Source of the DNA: Carallia brachiata
Taxonomy: Eukaryota > Streptophyta > Magnoliopsida > Malpighiales > Rhizophoraceae
NCBI GenBank assembly: GCA_021464245.1
Contig: JADCRB010000036.1
Span: forward strand, 825,717 to 889,716
DNA: 64,000 bases
Reading direction: 5' to 3'
The translations under genes were made by a program, and so were the position numbers. This document shows positions 33,849 to 47,196 of the stretch, piece by piece. Every line of letters begins with the position of its first letter. Within the stretch, counting starts at the first letter, position 1. The notes under the pieces are model-generated. The model saw only the letters and a program-made list of their open reading frames with translations, did not search any database and was not told where the DNA came from.

Positions 33849-36800
33849 TTACCGTTTTTGTTCATTCCATGTCTTGCTCTCAAAAAATTCGTTCAGCATG
33901 CGATCGAGAATCTCAGGACTGTATCTAATGTACTTCAAGGGGTTTTTCCCATTCTCAATCATAGGCCTGCAATAAACAATGGCATAATAAGGAAAAGATT
34001 TTATTCTTTTAGATCAAATAGAAAAGGAGATGATGGCAGAATAAGATTGAAGAACACCAGATAACAAGGACAGAATGATACCCAAAGCGTTTGAGGAAAG
34101 ATCTATAGGCAGGCAAGAGAACTTCAGCAACAGCGAGCCTTAAGGATTCGCGCAACTCGCTGTCAGGAATAGTCCACTGAGATTGCCTCTGATGAAGCTC
34201 CTCAAATTGTGCATTAAAGGTCTTGAACCTGTCCTTCACCATTGCCCTAGAAAGTACACTGGCACCTCCATCACCTCATTCACCAGATGAACCAGCGCCT
34301 TGAACAGAGAGAGACACTGTAGAATCTGCACATGCAATCCCAGTTAATGCTGCTTGGTGGGAATCTGAACAAGCGAGCTAACAAACTTCTTCAAGGAAGG
34401 CCCAACAAAGCTTTCATTTACAAATAGAGAAGTTGTATAATACCAAGGAAGTTAAAATTGGACCTCATTATTACTACCACAGAGTGACCTTAGCAAAAGA
34501 GTCTCCAGATAAGTTGTGGTTTTAGCAAAACAAAAATATAATAAGGAATGGTCCTTCTTGCTCAACATCTGGTAGAGTTGAACATAAATAAATTCAAACA
34601 AAAGATTGATGCATTGCCATCCATGATGTACATCAAAAGAGACTCTGATGCAGCATAAGATGGTTGACAGAGCAAAACCTTGGCCCAAGAAATCCTCTTA
34701 TACTGATTAGCATGCTGCTGCACAATCCTCCGGTGTATTTGCACCCAATCATCTCCCAACAAGTCCTTTGCTTCAGACCTGTTAAAACGCACTAGAAGTC
34801 ACAAACTACCATGAAAGAACATCACTAGGTATCAAACGTACAGAGTGCAAAATTTTGAGTTTGATCCACGCGATAGAGATAGACCAACTACAAACCTCCG
34901 AACAGATCTCACTATGTAATGAATGTTGTTCATAAGAAATAACTGAGTCAATGCAGGATCTTTATATTGCTTGGATTTCCCATCAAGATTGCTCTGAAGA
35001 GCCTGCATAATCCTTGTAGTTACAGATGCTAACTGAGCATCTGGATCACTTGCGTCAAACTCTTGGAAAAGTTGTTTCAGCGTTGACTGGTAACTGAGCA
35101 CATTGAAAGGCTAGAAATCAGATCTGAATGTTTGCAAATATACTACAGTCAATAAGTTTCAAAAAGAAATATATAAGAAGCAATTTACAACACAATAAAC
35201 ATGGGGACAGCAGAGAGAAGAAGAAAGCCATAACAGTAGAGGGAGTATGAAAAGAAAATTCCATGTTTGCCAAATTTAAGAGCATTGAGGTGAAGAGATT
35301 GTTTGGCAGAAAATTACTCAATGGAGAAAAATGCTACAACAAAACCAGCAAACAAGCACTAAGCCAGCAAATGAGACAATAATTATGTTATATAACTAAT
35401 GAAGCATAGAGCTGTGACTATGAAGGCAACCAATTACTACAATATCAGATTACTCAATGAAAACAGTCGGGATGTAGCACAATTGGGGAAAAATTTGTAA
35501 AGAAGAATTACAACTTACTCAAACAGAAACTTCACATAATTTATGACATAGCTGGTCAGTGGATGGACAGTTCCATCGAGAACAGCAGTCTTGGTGGCAT
35601 CCTTTTCAACAGCTTCTTCAAAATCACCAAAGGTCTCTTGAGCTGTTTGAGCTAGGCGCTTTGTTAAACTTGATGCACCCTCCCGCATTTCCAAGCAGGC
35701 CTTACTTCCAAAAAGTGATCCCATCTGGTTGCCAATGAGACCCCAAAAGAAGAGGAAGGAAAGAAGGAAACGTAAAATCAAGAAGAATTAGAAGAAAGCA
35801 GAATGCAGGAGTTAGGTTTTCTACAATTATTTTGTAAGAAAATTATGCATTGACTCGGTGTGAGGTAGTTCAATATTTGCAAATGTCATGTGAAATTAGT
35901 ATTTGACTTACATCTGATTGAAGTTCCCTCATTATCTCGTACATGTCTAAGAGAACAAATAATTTCTCGGGGGATCTTTTGCTTTTGGCAATAGCCTCTC
36001 CAAAACTAAGAAGCAAAGACACACTGCTCGCAGTGACTTCAGCAAAACATTGATCCTTTAGAGAACCGACACCATCAAGTATTTGATCACAAATTTTCTT
36101 TTCCGCAGTAAACAACAGTTTGACCTATTCAAGAATCACAACGACGTTCAGTGGATTAATAACAACTGTAGAATGAGCTGCATTAACACAAATCCTTACA
36201 GCTATTCGCATGTAATGTATCCAATTCCCAATCTTTGCCTCCAACACTTCCCACTGCATTTTCTGGACATCATCTTTGCTAAGTCTTTCAACACCTAATT
36301 TCCTGAGGCTCTCTTCCACAACAGAAGCTCGAGTGTCCCTTGCATTCACATAAAAAGTACACATTGTCATCATTGATTACAAATTATATTTAGTTCAACC
36401 AACATACACATATAAAGTTCAGTTGCCTCCTTCTAAATAAAATATAGCAGATATCTTTTACTAGATTATTCTTTTCAGTCGAAAAGAAAAGGTAATAATT
36501 AATCAAGTTTATGTGTCCAGTATGATGGTAAGATTTTCGGTGCACTATTTTCAATAAATTGTGCTCGAAAGCTAGTGATTTTCCAACTTAGATGCTTTAA
36601 ACGACTTCAGCCGATGACTTGGAATATCAAACCTGAACAATACTGAATGTTATAACCTAGCCTCTACAGATATAATGGTGAACAACTTACATATCCAATC
36701 ACAAAGTAGCATCCCGTGTCAGTACAATCATGACATCAGTTGTCCACAGTCAATGTATTAAATATGGCCAAATGCAGAATTCTTATATGTCCCATGTTTA

Positions 36801-38168
36801 AAACTCATCCAAGGCAAAAGAAGAGAAAGACGATCATTTGAAGAGCATAGACTTAATCAACCAGAGCATTTTTGACAAAGTTCTCACTCTTATGGCAGCT
36901 CTTATGTAATAAGCTAATGAATTTTAAGTTCAGCAATTGTTTTGCAATTTTACAGAATTTTGTGCTTTCTGAAATCTACTTTTGTATCATACAATCAAAC
37001 GTGCTTTGTTCCTTTTTTTTTTCTTTTCAGTGAAACAGGAAATAAAAGGACTTCTTTTATCAAGCAAATCAAACACCTATATAACGTATGACTATAAATA
37101 CCTGTAAATTCTGAACAGCTGTTGTTGGTGGCCGGCTTGAGCCATTTGTTGAGCTAAATCACGCAGCAGTGGCACAACCCTAGGTGGAATAAGAGTTGGA
37201 AGGGGAAATACTGTAGTTTCTAAGCTCTTGCGTTGGTGCTCAGAAGGACTCTTGTTTCCAGCATCTCCTTGCAGCCTAGGTGATCCTGATGATGGCCGTA
37301 GAGAATTTGGAAGGCAATCAAAAAGACGATCACGTTCCACAGGCTTGCTGTAATACAAAACAAAGATTACTGTTTCAAAGGTTTGTGTTAATGCCATTGT
37401 TATCAGGAATACTGAGGAACGTTTCCACATTTATGGGTAAGCAAAAATACAATTGCAAGAAGATACAATAGAATACTTAAAGCATGGCTGTTAAAAGAAA
37501 TAAACTAGCTCGCATTCCAGTTCAAAACACGTAAAGCAATCCCGAATTCATACAGGAGGCTACCTGTAATTTGACAATAGCGTTCTAAACTCATCTTCTA
37601 GCTTTGAAATAGCTTTTGCTAGCAATTGATTGGCATGATTAAGCACCCCATCACTACTTTTAAAACTTTTATTGCAGCTGAAAAACTTAACATTGCTTTT
37701 CAGCTGATCAATTGCTTCAAGGTAACTTTCCAGGTCTTCATGTGGCCCTCTTAGAATTTTAGCCTCTGCCTGAAAGAAACAGAAACAGCACGGAAGATGA
37801 TCAGATGAAGCATCTTCAGTCAATTTTCACATGGAAAGACCAGTTAAGGCAATTTAAGCTGCATTCTTTAAATTGAGATGGACTCGAATTGATTCGAGAA
37901 CCTTTGTTCTCTGATTTGTTTTAGCAAAATGAAATTTATCCACTATAATTTCCCATGAACTAACAAAAGCTACTGCAACGTTGCGGCCGCATGATTGCTT
38001 CTGCACATTTTCGTCCATATAATTTCCATAAAAGAATAGAGCAAGACTGCATAGTTACACTTAAATAGCAACAACTAGCAATGCATTCCCATCCAATAGC
38101 ATCTGACAATTTTTTTTTTCTCGAGAATTCAACTATCGAATGGCCTATATCACTTTATTGCTACTTTG

Positions 38169-38210
<42 letters not shown>

Positions 38211-38801
38211 CATTATAACAATATCCTTTTCTTCCTGCGGGAGATTGAATCTATTAGAAAAAGCGTATACAAAATTGAAAAAGAAAAAGAAAAGAACAGA
38301 GACATTGAAATAATGGCCGCTTTCTGTAGCTGTCAATCTCGCTGATAGAGAAAACATTGTGACATAGAAACGGATAAAAAATTAAATAAGCAATTTCATG
38401 GAAAAGAAGAGAAAGAAGAAGAAGAAGAAGAAGAGGAAGGAAGGAGGAGGAACCTTTCGAGTGAGATCGAACTGAGCCAAAATAACCTCGGCAGCCTTCA
38501 GCGTCTTATCTATATTCTCATGCGCTCTCCTTATAGAATGCGTTCTTATCTAAATTAACCACATTTTACATTCAGAAAAAAAATTAAACAAAAAAGAAAT
38601 GGAAGAAAAGAAAAGAAAAGACAGATACGTAAAAAGAAAAACCTGAGTGGGACGCATGGCGGTTTCGAGGGCGGAGAGGCGGTGGTCGAAGGAGCCGAGA
38701 ATGGAGACCATGTTATCGGTGATGGTCTGGCTCTTCTGCAGTGAGTCCTTCATGAACGCCGCTCTCTCCGCTAGCGCCTCCATTGTCCGCGGCACTCCCA
38801 T
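33849..38801 (-). CDS. EXO70A1: Exocyst subunit EXO70A1-like, 11 exons, exon 10 broken
   Basis: Tethers secretory vesicles to the plasma membrane. Exons (minus strand): 38643-38801, 38454-38549, 37564-37769, 37102-37347, 36200-36338, 35912-36124, 35519-35724, 34896-35093, 34679-34778, 34082-34325, 33849-33966. All introns are GT-AG and every junction keeps phase except at exon 10. Key segments: SLQKSQTITDNMVSILGSFD, RAHENIDKTLKAAEVILAQF, ETFGDFEEAVEKDATKTAVL, HPLTSYVINYVKFLF, GDDWVQIHRRIVQQHANQYK, ELRESLRLAVAEVLLPAYRS. About 640 residues if intact, the usual length. Exon 10 has two extra bases in a CT run (about 34310) and, in the expected frame, a TGA just after GSSGE, both in the poorly conserved linker before MVKDRFKTF. 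As it stands the C-terminal ~85 residues are out of frame. Confidence 0.93.
38174..38208. repeat. (AT)n microsatellite in EXO70 intron 2
   Basis: About 17 uninterrupted TA units inside the intron between exons 2 and 3. Confidence 0.95.
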
Positions 38802-41330
38802 CTCTTCTCCTCCTCCTCCTCCTCTCTATCTGTTGTCCGTCTGTTTGGCTGAATTAATTCTTCAGTTGGTCGCTCGGCGAAAGATTTCCGATGCGTAATT
38901 ATAATTTTTTTTTTTGGTTTGTTTGTTTGGCTAATTTCAAAATTTTTGGAGATTTCCGTACTCTGTTTTTATAATGCAGGTGTTACTGTGACGGTTTCAG
39001 TTGTTTGGAATTTGTTTTTGCTTTTTTGGAGGCCAGGAGGAGGGAACAAAATATCGAGTAGTTACGAATGCCGATTTTGAGGACCCCTTTTTCTGGTCAA
39101 GCGTGGGCCCACGCTCCTTGTGCACCTCTCACCAATATTAAAATATATTTTTTTTAACTTGATTTGGTGTACATGTAATTAGATGTTATACATATAAAAT
39201 ATATTTTTTATAATAATTAATTTAATTATTTTTGATATTATATTTATTATTTTTATAAAAAAAAATAATTTGTTAATTTTTTATATCATATTTTATCAAT
39301 CTTATCACAAAAATAAATAAACTCGTCATAATAAATATATTAAATATGTATACCACTATACCAAATTCTTTTCTTTTTCTTTTTTCCTATCAAAAAAATC
39401 TAATTTTTTCTCATTTTTTAAATTTTTAGTGTTTTTTTTCTCCTACACATCATATTATTGTTTTTTATTGACCTCGAGTCTTTTATGCTCTCCTTATTCC
39501 ATATTATAAAGATAATTAAATGGGTATAAAAATTTAGTATTATGAAAGCTCACAGTTATACCAGTAAACGAGTGGATATGATCATTAGGAATTTGATAAT
39601 TTTTGTTTAATATAATTTTGTTTTAAATCCTAAAATTTCTTTAAAACGAGTGATACTTAAATCAAATATAATTTTAGAGTTCTTTTGATAAATGATAAGT
39701 TAATATATAAATAAACTTAAAAGGTTTGCAAATTTTTAGAGATCCAAGAGAGTATATAAAAAATAACAATTTGACTCGTGTAAAATTATTTTGTCGCAAG
39801 TTTAACACACTGCAAGCGAATATTAACAAATTTATTCGCTTACACATGTTGCACTCCTAGATGTAAAACATTAACCCGTAAGATGCCACGTGACATTTAA
39901 TTTAAAATTCTAAAAATGGGAATATAATTAAATAAAAAAAATAAAAAAAAATCTAAAATTTTTCTCGAAATATAAATAAATAAATAAAAATAAGAAAAAA
40001 CATTTTAAAAATTTTGTCTTCCAGTTGCAACCAAAGAGGAATTTTTTTTTTTTTTGAACACAGCCAAAGAGGATTTAGACTCTACTATGAAACAAACTTT
40101 TTATTTTTAGGAAACAATCTTTACTTGTAAAGAATTAGGGTATAGCTTAATTGATGTTTCCAATTTAATCTCAAATGAAGCCAATTAGGGAAAAAAGAAA
40201 AAAAGAATATTAGGGTTCTTGACTTGAAAAAAAAGGTGAGGGGTTTTCGTGTCGTCATGAAAAAAAAAAATCCTTAAAACCAATATTTGGCAACTGTGTT
40301 ACACTACCAGTTTAAAATAAACTTAAGAATTTTTTCCCAAGCAAAATTCTAGAACACCTTGTTTTATTTTACTCACAATTCAATTCTTGCTCGAATTAGT
40401 AAAATTATACCCAGAAAAGAAAATGCTGTTCGATCTCATTTTTTAAAGGGAGAATATGAAGATTTCATTATCAAAAACACGCTAGTGTTCACTCGCGAAC
40501 TGCTAATTAACTATCAGCTCAAGGGTGTATAAAGTTGTAATGCGCCAATCCTTTAAAACTCTCCTCCAAAGCACTCTTCCACATCATCCAAATTAGAGCA
40601 CCACAAGAATCCAATTTATCGAGAGAAATAGAAAATCCCACACCAAAACACATTGGAGAGTAACTTCTTACAAATTGCAGCTATTCCAGCCAACCAGTGA
40701 AGATACCAATCAAAAACATGGGGCACCATTTTTAGAGAAAATAGGAAGTGAAAGAGAAACTAGTACGCGAGCAAGAACGAAAGACATAAAGTGTCCTACT
40801 TTCAATCAAGCCAAAAAGGGGTGCCAATTCTAATTCCGAATACGTCACATTCAATGGCCTTGATGCCATATTCTTATAGCAAATTAAAATTTGCAACAAT
40901 GGAATAAAGCAACTTCAATTCTTTGTGATCCCTTCAATGACAAGCCAACCCCCATTCCCGAAAAAAAAAAGGCTAAAAATGTTGGTACCATATGACCAAT
41001 CAGACCCAACTTCCCTTAGAAGCAGTCACAAAATCACAATCACAGACCTTTGCTAACCCACTAACTCTGTCTCCTCGATGAACCCAAAAAGGGCAAAAAA
41101 GAACCCCAGTTTTGCAATTTAGACAATCACTTGAAATTTCTCTTATACTCTCTTTATACCCCCTACAATATGAACACTTCCATCAACAGATACTGTACTT
41201 AATTTAAAGACCAGCACCTACATGGCTGCCTTACATGTATGTAATAACCATGTCTTAGGTGGGACCATTAGGCTACCCTCTATTCGCTGTGCACCAAAAA
41301 AGGACCAATACCAGAGTTAATGTAGTAATC
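38802..41330. other. Intergenic spacer
   Basis: The left end (38802-38900) has a TCC-repeat leader for EXO70. The remainder is AT-rich. 40400-41330 is more complex and probably includes the 3' UTR of the minus-strand gene at 41331. No further gene was seen. Confidence 0.6.
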
Positions 41331-42035
41331 TCAATCGGACCCCTTAATGGGTCGGGCGATTGGACCGGCCCGTGACCTGAACCCAAAAGTAACAGCATCA
41401 TGAACACACCAGTGAAACCCAACATCTGTTCCAGACCGTTCACCTCTCAAACATTCCTCACAGACCACAGCTTCATCAGTAGGCCTCTTTGGTTCCAAGT
41501 TCAGGCCATCGATACCCAGGCCTGGACCCGGACCCGAACCCATGCTCATCAAGTACCTCTGTTTCTCCAGCTCCAGTTCTCTGACCCGCTTCTCGTACCC
41601 GGACCGACCCAGGTCCGAAATCGAAAACCCGTTTCCATTAATAGCAATGTTACTGCCGTCCCTCCTCAGAAGCATCACGTTGGCTGGCGGAACGAAACTG
41701 GACCGGATTATTTCGTCCATCTCGCGGTTCTTTCGCCTCCTCTCGCGCCTCGATCTCGTCCGCCTGAGAACCACGAGAAAGAAACAGTCTCTGGCGCCAG
41801 AAATCGCCGAGAAATTGGTCTTCCCGGTGACGGGGATTCTCACGGGACGCCTCCTGCGGTCCACGAGATAGACCGCGAACTGGTGAGGAGGGAGACCGAT
41901 TCTCTCACTGATAACGGATTGGAAGTCTTTGAAATTCAACGAAGGGAAGACGAAGACGTCGCCGATTTTAGTCTCCCCATCGCCGTCGGACAACACCGCC
42001 GGAAACGACGTCCCGGAGGCCATCTCCATCTCCAT
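41331..42035 (-). CDS. DUF7138-like plant protein, single exon
   Basis: 234 residues. The N-terminal half has a ubiquitin-like feel: VFVFPSLNFKDFQSVISERI, then LPPHQFAVYLVDRR, and an aromatic segment DCFFLVVLRR. A basic stretch TRSRRERRRKNREMDEI could be a nuclear signal. Near the C-terminus are CEECLRG and FHWCVHDAVTFGFRSRAGPI, whose Cys/His residues may bind a metal. I associate this layout with plant DUF7138 proteins of unknown function; the family name is from memory and is the least secure part. A TATA box lies about 80 bp upstream. Confidence 0.7.
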   Translation of the reverse strand: MEMEMASGTSFPAVLSDGDGETKIGDVFVFPSLNFKDFQSVISERIGLPPHQFAVYLVDRRRRPVRIPVTGKTNFSAISGARDCFFLVVLRRTRSRRERRRKNREMDEIIRSSFVPPANVMLLRRDGSNIAINGNGFSISDLGRSGYEKRVRELELEKQRYLMSMGSGPGPGLGIDGLNLEPKRPTDEAVVCEECLRGERSGTDVGFHWCVHDAVTFGFRSRAGPIARPIKGSD

Positions 42036-42732
42036 CGCTCCCGAAGACCCCCCAAAATAAGACTTCGTCGAAGTAACGTTACGTCAGCTTTTCGAGGAGA
42101 GAGGAGGGGGGGATTTTATATAGGAAGCACGGGGTTTTGGGATGAAACTGTAAATATAGATAGGCGGTGAGGGTATATGTGGAATTCTAAAAGAAAAGAA
42201 ACTGGCTGGCAACTTCGAGAGACGGTTATACGGGGAGATTATATGTATGTACTGGATGTTGACTTGGGGGCCAAGTAATTGGTGTCAGAAGCAAGCCCAA
42301 ATGAGGAAGGCGGGGGTAAAATAAAAAAGAAAAATAGATTAAAAAAAAAAAAAAGAAAGGAAAAAATTAGAAAGGAAAAACGACGCCGCGTGAATGAGGA
42401 CGTGGATTTCTACGAAGGAAAATTTTTTATTTGAATTGTAATAAGTTTTTCATTTTTTTTTTTTGGTTACAATAGTACCATTTTTTGTAATAAAAAATTT
42501 AATTTCTTTTATTGTAAAAAACAATACTATGCAGAAAGTATAAGACAGTGTTACAATTCAGGTAAATAATCAAACAAAAATTTTTTAAAAGCCTAATGGA
42601 ACTCTTTTCAGCGATAAAAGAAAAAACACTCTAATTTACGAAATGTGCCACCGGTGGAGCGGGACCTGGTTCCCCTGAAGCTGAAGGTGCCTGCTACTGC
42701 TACTTGCTTGGCCTTAGCCTTGATAATAATCC
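42036..42732. promoter_or_regulatory. Shared promoter between divergent genes
   Basis: About 700 bp between the minus-strand DUF7138-like start and the plus-strand Nudix start. A clear TATA box (TATATAAAA on the minus strand, 42114-42122) serves the former. No obvious TATA was seen for the Nudix gene. Confidence 0.6.
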
Positions 42733-44393
42733 ATGGAAACTCCTCCTGAAGGGTATAGAAGAAACGTGGGAATTTGCCTTGTCAATTCCTCTAAAGAGGT
42801 AGGTAGAGGTTTCAATACTCTCATTCAAAACACATATAGACACGCAAAAATTGTATGCACACTTTAGGGATTGTTTGATTTCCTTTTTTTTTTTTTTTTT
42901 GTTGGGTGTTGGAAATTCTAGATCTTTACAGCTTTGAGGATAAATATCGCGGACACATGGCAGATGCCTCAGGTTAGATTCAGACTCAGATTTAATGTAA
43001 ACTAAACTCTGTTTGGAAAGCAAGAAATGTTGTCAAATTTGATGGCATTTCGTAGAATTTCTGAAACCCATTTGGGAGTTTATGCTTAGAAAATTCGTAG
43101 TTCTTTATGTTATTTGGAATTTCAATAAATTGAATTGTGTGTGCTATTAAAATATGTCAATTGTGCGTGATTGATTAATTCAACGTGGAAATTGATATTT
43201 GTCTGCTTGTAATTATGTCCTATCGAATGTTACCGAGCTTGTGCCGCACAGGGTGGTGCCGGAGAAAAGGAAGACCTTAGGAATGCAGCCATGAGAGAGT
43301 TGAGGGAAGAAACAGGAGTTACTTCAGTTGAATTTCTTGCAGAGGTGGATTTTCATATTTAGTTGCCTTTCCTGAAGCTTGTTATTTACTACGGGGCTGG
43401 GTTCCCTATGATCTTTGCATAACTGTGGATGGGTGCATGCATTGTTGCATGTTCAACTGAACCAAGTTTTGGAATTGGATGTACAGGCACCCTTCTGGCT
43501 GACTTATGATTTCCCCCTTGAAGCTAGATATAGAATTAATGATCGCTGGGGCAGGAGCTATAAAGGTCAAGCACAGAAGTGGTAAGGATAACACCCTTGG
43601 GATGATGATCAGATCAATGGAATATAAATATTTAAGGTGCAGGCTTGCGGCTAATCTTTTGGCTAAATTTTGTTGTCATATTAGGCTTGGGATTTTGTGG
43701 CTAAAGCTGTTATTGCATTTTGATACCAATAATGGATAACTAGCTTAAATTCTTAATCTACATCAATATGCTTCACAATCTGCATCAAACCCATAATGTC
43801 ATAAGCAATTCTTGAAGTAATTACCGAAGACCACACATCAGTAACAATTAATAAGTTGATATGTTCTATATGCCAATAGTTAGTATAGGTTATAAAACTT
43901 CTCCAAAGGTTGAGTTTGTTGTGGCCCACCTTATTCACTAAACCTATCGACCTAGTAGATCTTAATGCTGTATAAATTCTTTAGATAGATTCTATGGCAA
44001 GCACTTATGTTCCATGTTTAAGTTTTTTTGGTGCTTAAAATGAAAACTTGTAAAAGCAGGTTTCTTTTTAAGTTTGTTGGAAAGGAGGAAGAGATCAACC
44101 TTTTGGGCGATGGATCTGAAGTGCCAGAATTCAAAGATTGGTCATGGATGTCGCCCGAACAAGTTCTGGAACACGTGAGTAAACTTTACTAGACAGATTA
44201 CTGTTGGGATGTCGAGCCTTTGAGGTTTGATTTTTATATTCTTGTTGAGCAGGCCGTGGATCATAAGAAGCCTGTCTATGAACAAGTAATGAAAGTATTT
44301 AGTCCATATCTTCAAGCAGACGAGGACGAAGGAAACTGCCCAGCACATAATAAAACCAATGCCAAAGTGAATATGGAGTTGGCTCCACTTTAA
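42733..44393 (+). CDS. NUDT25: Nudix hydrolase, Ap4A pyrophosphatase (NUDT25-like)
   Basis: Hydrolyses diadenosine tetraphosphate to ATP and AMP. Exons: 42733-42798, 42922-42972, 43252-43344, 43487-43581, 44060-44174, 44253-44393. All are GT-AG and phases match, giving 186 residues. METPPEGYRRNVGICLVN is the family start, with no transit peptide, so cytosolic. ADTWQMPQ leads into an intact Nudix box, GGAGEKEDLRNAAMRELREE followed by TGV, matching Gx5Ex7REUxEExGU. Then come APFWLTYDFP, GQAQKWFLFKF, FKDWSWMSPEQVLEHAV and the C-terminal KKPVYEQVMKVF. The tail is somewhat longer than usual. The bacterial counterpart is RppH, but the plant cytosolic group acts on Ap4A. Confidence 0.93.
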
Positions 44394-45268
44394 GCATCCT
44401 GAGCCCTTCAGGAAGACCCATGGTTATTACAAAACCATTTCCTGTACTTGGCCGATTTGTGCCTTGAAACAGACTATATCAAATTGATTGTTCCAGTTAT
44501 TGCAAACTACAAAGCTTATCCTGGTACTAGGCCAGTGTTTGCCGAGAAAAAAGCTAGAACAAGTCTATTATTTTATCTCCTGTTGTACCTTCCAACAGAT
44601 GATAGGCATGAACTACAATGCAGGTTTGAATCTTGTTTCAATCCCACTGCCCCGGCAATAAACAAAGAAGTTGGAACTCTTCTATGATGCAAAGGCTTGT
44701 GCTAAACCGGACTGGTAGTTGGTATTAAAAGTTTTAAAGACTATTGTAATGGTCACAAGTTGAGTATGAGCGAGGAGTGCTAATTTATTTCTTGTGCTTT
44801 CCTCTACTGATCCTAAAGAATTGACTGTGTATCTACTAGCCGAGTTAACTGCCAGCTGGGAAGATCACCAGAACGATTAATTACATTAATTTAAAGCAAG
44901 TTACAAAAAAAGTAGACTGTTTGGTTCGACAAAACTCCAGTTATGCCAGATCATATTATACTAAAAATTTTGAATCTTTTGCCTGAAGATTTCTGTCTAC
45001 TACAATGCAACATGTCATTTTACTTGTCAGTTCTACCTGATACCTTATGCATAATTGTTAGAAAGGGAGAAAAAATTGTACTGGGGCTATTTATGTAGCT
45101 AAGTTTGTTCCCAGATGTACGTTAGACTAAAACATTCGACGATTATTTTCCATTAGGGCAGAAGTTCGGAGGAGAATAAACAAACAGTGTAATAAAAATA
45201 GGAAAAAAAAAAAAAACAAGAAGAATAGCTCATACTATAAATTTATAGAAGGAAGGAGCAATAAAACC
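44394..45268. other. Convergent spacer between Nudix and CTF7 genes
   Basis: Probably the 3' UTRs of both convergent genes. A 79-codon open frame at 44448-44687 has no recognised domain. Confidence 0.55.
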
Positions 45269-47196
45269 TTAATTGCAAGCAGCATCAGGTTTGTACACCA
45301 AGAATGATTTCGTGTTAGTATAACTTGATGCCAGTGCCTTTCCAGCCGAGGTTGGTGGGGAAAATGCCAACTGAGATTGCTCCAGGGTGAAATCCGTGCA
45401 AAAGCTTTTCCTGCATGTGAGAGTTAGAGATAAGGCGCTGCAAGCCTGCAAGTCGAATTGCAGGACTATAAGAAGCTAGTTTTCAACTCAAACTCGAGAA
45501 ATGCTGTAAGTGAGAAGATAAATGAATTTATTCTCAGATCAAGACTCTTTTGTTTGTGGATCTCACAAAAAGTGGCATTGTCCAAGTTGGTACAATTTAT
45601 ATCATGATATCAAAGTCGCACATCTCTTATGTTAACATCTGAGTGAAATCTATTCTCAAAAAAAAAAAAAAAAAAAATCTGAGTGAAATCTGTATCTTAA
45701 GCAGTATTTAATATGAAAACTTGTGGCTAAACAATCATAAACACTTAAACATTGTCAATTCACTGCATTAACACAGAAAGGAACAAGGAAATCACGGGTT
45801 TACCTCACGGCATCAAGTAATTGACTGGCAATTTGTCTTCGTCTGTTAGCAGGAGTAACCCATATTGCTCTAATGCCGCAGACAGCTGGTATGGCTTCCT
45901 CCTCACAGATAATAGCACCAGTGTTCCCCTCATTTAACCCTTCAGAAGAATTTACAGAAGGGACTTTTTTCGTGGTTTCCCTATGAAAAATAAATTCCCC
46001 GAATCGGAGAGTGGTCGAAATTGAACTGGAATTTTTCTGAGCAGCTCTATTGGAATTTTCATCCCCTGAACGCGAAATGAGTCTGAATGCTTCTTTAATA
46101 GGCTCAACAACCACACAACCAGCAACTCTCTGGGAAGAAATAAATAGATAGACCTGCAAACCATAAGTGTGAGAAAGAGTACAGAGAATGATTCAAGTCC
46201 AGCAATAGAGATTGAGTTTGCATCCAAGAATTCTTCCTGTTACAAGACCCCTTACCTTACAGAGATTATGGAATATCCATCCGTCTCCAAGCTCCATTTC
46301 CATCGCCTTTATAACCTCCTGAACCTGCCGAACGTGTTAGAGTTGATATATCAGGTTATCAACCATACAAATTTCTGCACTAAAACTGAATCATATAACA
46401 AAGTTCAATTGAAAGTTTAGGGAATCCAGTGCAAACGCAAACCTTTTTTCTCTGAGCTGGAGGATCAGAATCCGACACCATAATAACACGGCCCCCTTCA
46501 GAGAAAGCTATATGAACGACCCTTTGGTGCCGCCAAGCCTAAACATAAAAATTAACTTAATAGATTAAACTTTAAAACAACAATCAGAAAGCAAAGGGAA
46601 AAAAAAAAAAACCCATCATTTAGATGAATAAGTGCTTAAAAATATACCTTGAATGGAATTCCAAGAGTGTAATTCCTGTGAATCGTTTTGTGTTCCTTCT
46701 CATCAGTTTCATCTCCTGGAGAATAATTAAAACCACAGATTGAACATCTACGGAGAGCGAAATCGGATTGACCCAGGTTTAAATGGAATTGAATGTAGCT
46801 TCTTTTCCTGTTAAGCACTTTCCCAGAACTCCTCGCTTCTTGCTTAAAAAACCCGTTCTCTGACATGGGTTTTGTTACACTTTCACTCGATGGTTCTTTA
46901 ATGGCTTCGTTTCCGTTATCACTAAAATTAATAAAACAATCCATGTTTGCAAAACAATATAATTCCATTAGAATTAACCCTCTCATCTCTTTCTCTAAAA
47001 CAAATCAAGAGAGAAAGATAACATACTGTGAATTGGGATGTTTGGGTCCGGAAGCATTGACGTGATGATGATGGTTATTCTTACAGAGAGCCAGACCATC
47101 CTTATCGTCCGCCGAGAACGGAGGCGGGTCAGAGGTGACTGATTTTATGGCAGAAGACGGACAGCGCTTGAAGAAGGAACTTATTCTGGGTTGCAT
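45269..47196 (-). CDS. CTF7: Cohesin acetyltransferase CTF7/ECO1
   Basis: Acetylates the SMC3 subunit of cohesin to establish sister-chromatid cohesion in S phase; nuclear. Exons: 47027-47196, 46648-46921, 46443-46538, 46256-46324, 45804-46153, 45269-45410. All are GT-AG with matching phases; 366 residues. Domains: a PIP-box-like start [11 protein letters not shown] (fits PCNA binding), a C2H2 finger [19 protein letters not shown] ending KTIHRNY, and a GNAT fold with [29 protein letters not shown] and [18 protein letters not shown]. Arabidopsis CTF7 is slightly shorter. Reads cleanly. Confidence 0.95.

Noticed and set aside
41400..42170. 256-codon plus-strand frame opposite the DUF7138-like gene
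   Set aside because: It overlaps the whole minus-strand gene, which has a TATA box and sensible composition. The plus frame is Pro/Arg/His-rich and matches nothing.
42642..42677. Upstream ATG giving the Nudix protein a transit peptide
   Set aside because: The frame from the upstream ATG hits a stop after 11 codons, and the family start METPPEGYRRNVG lies downstream.
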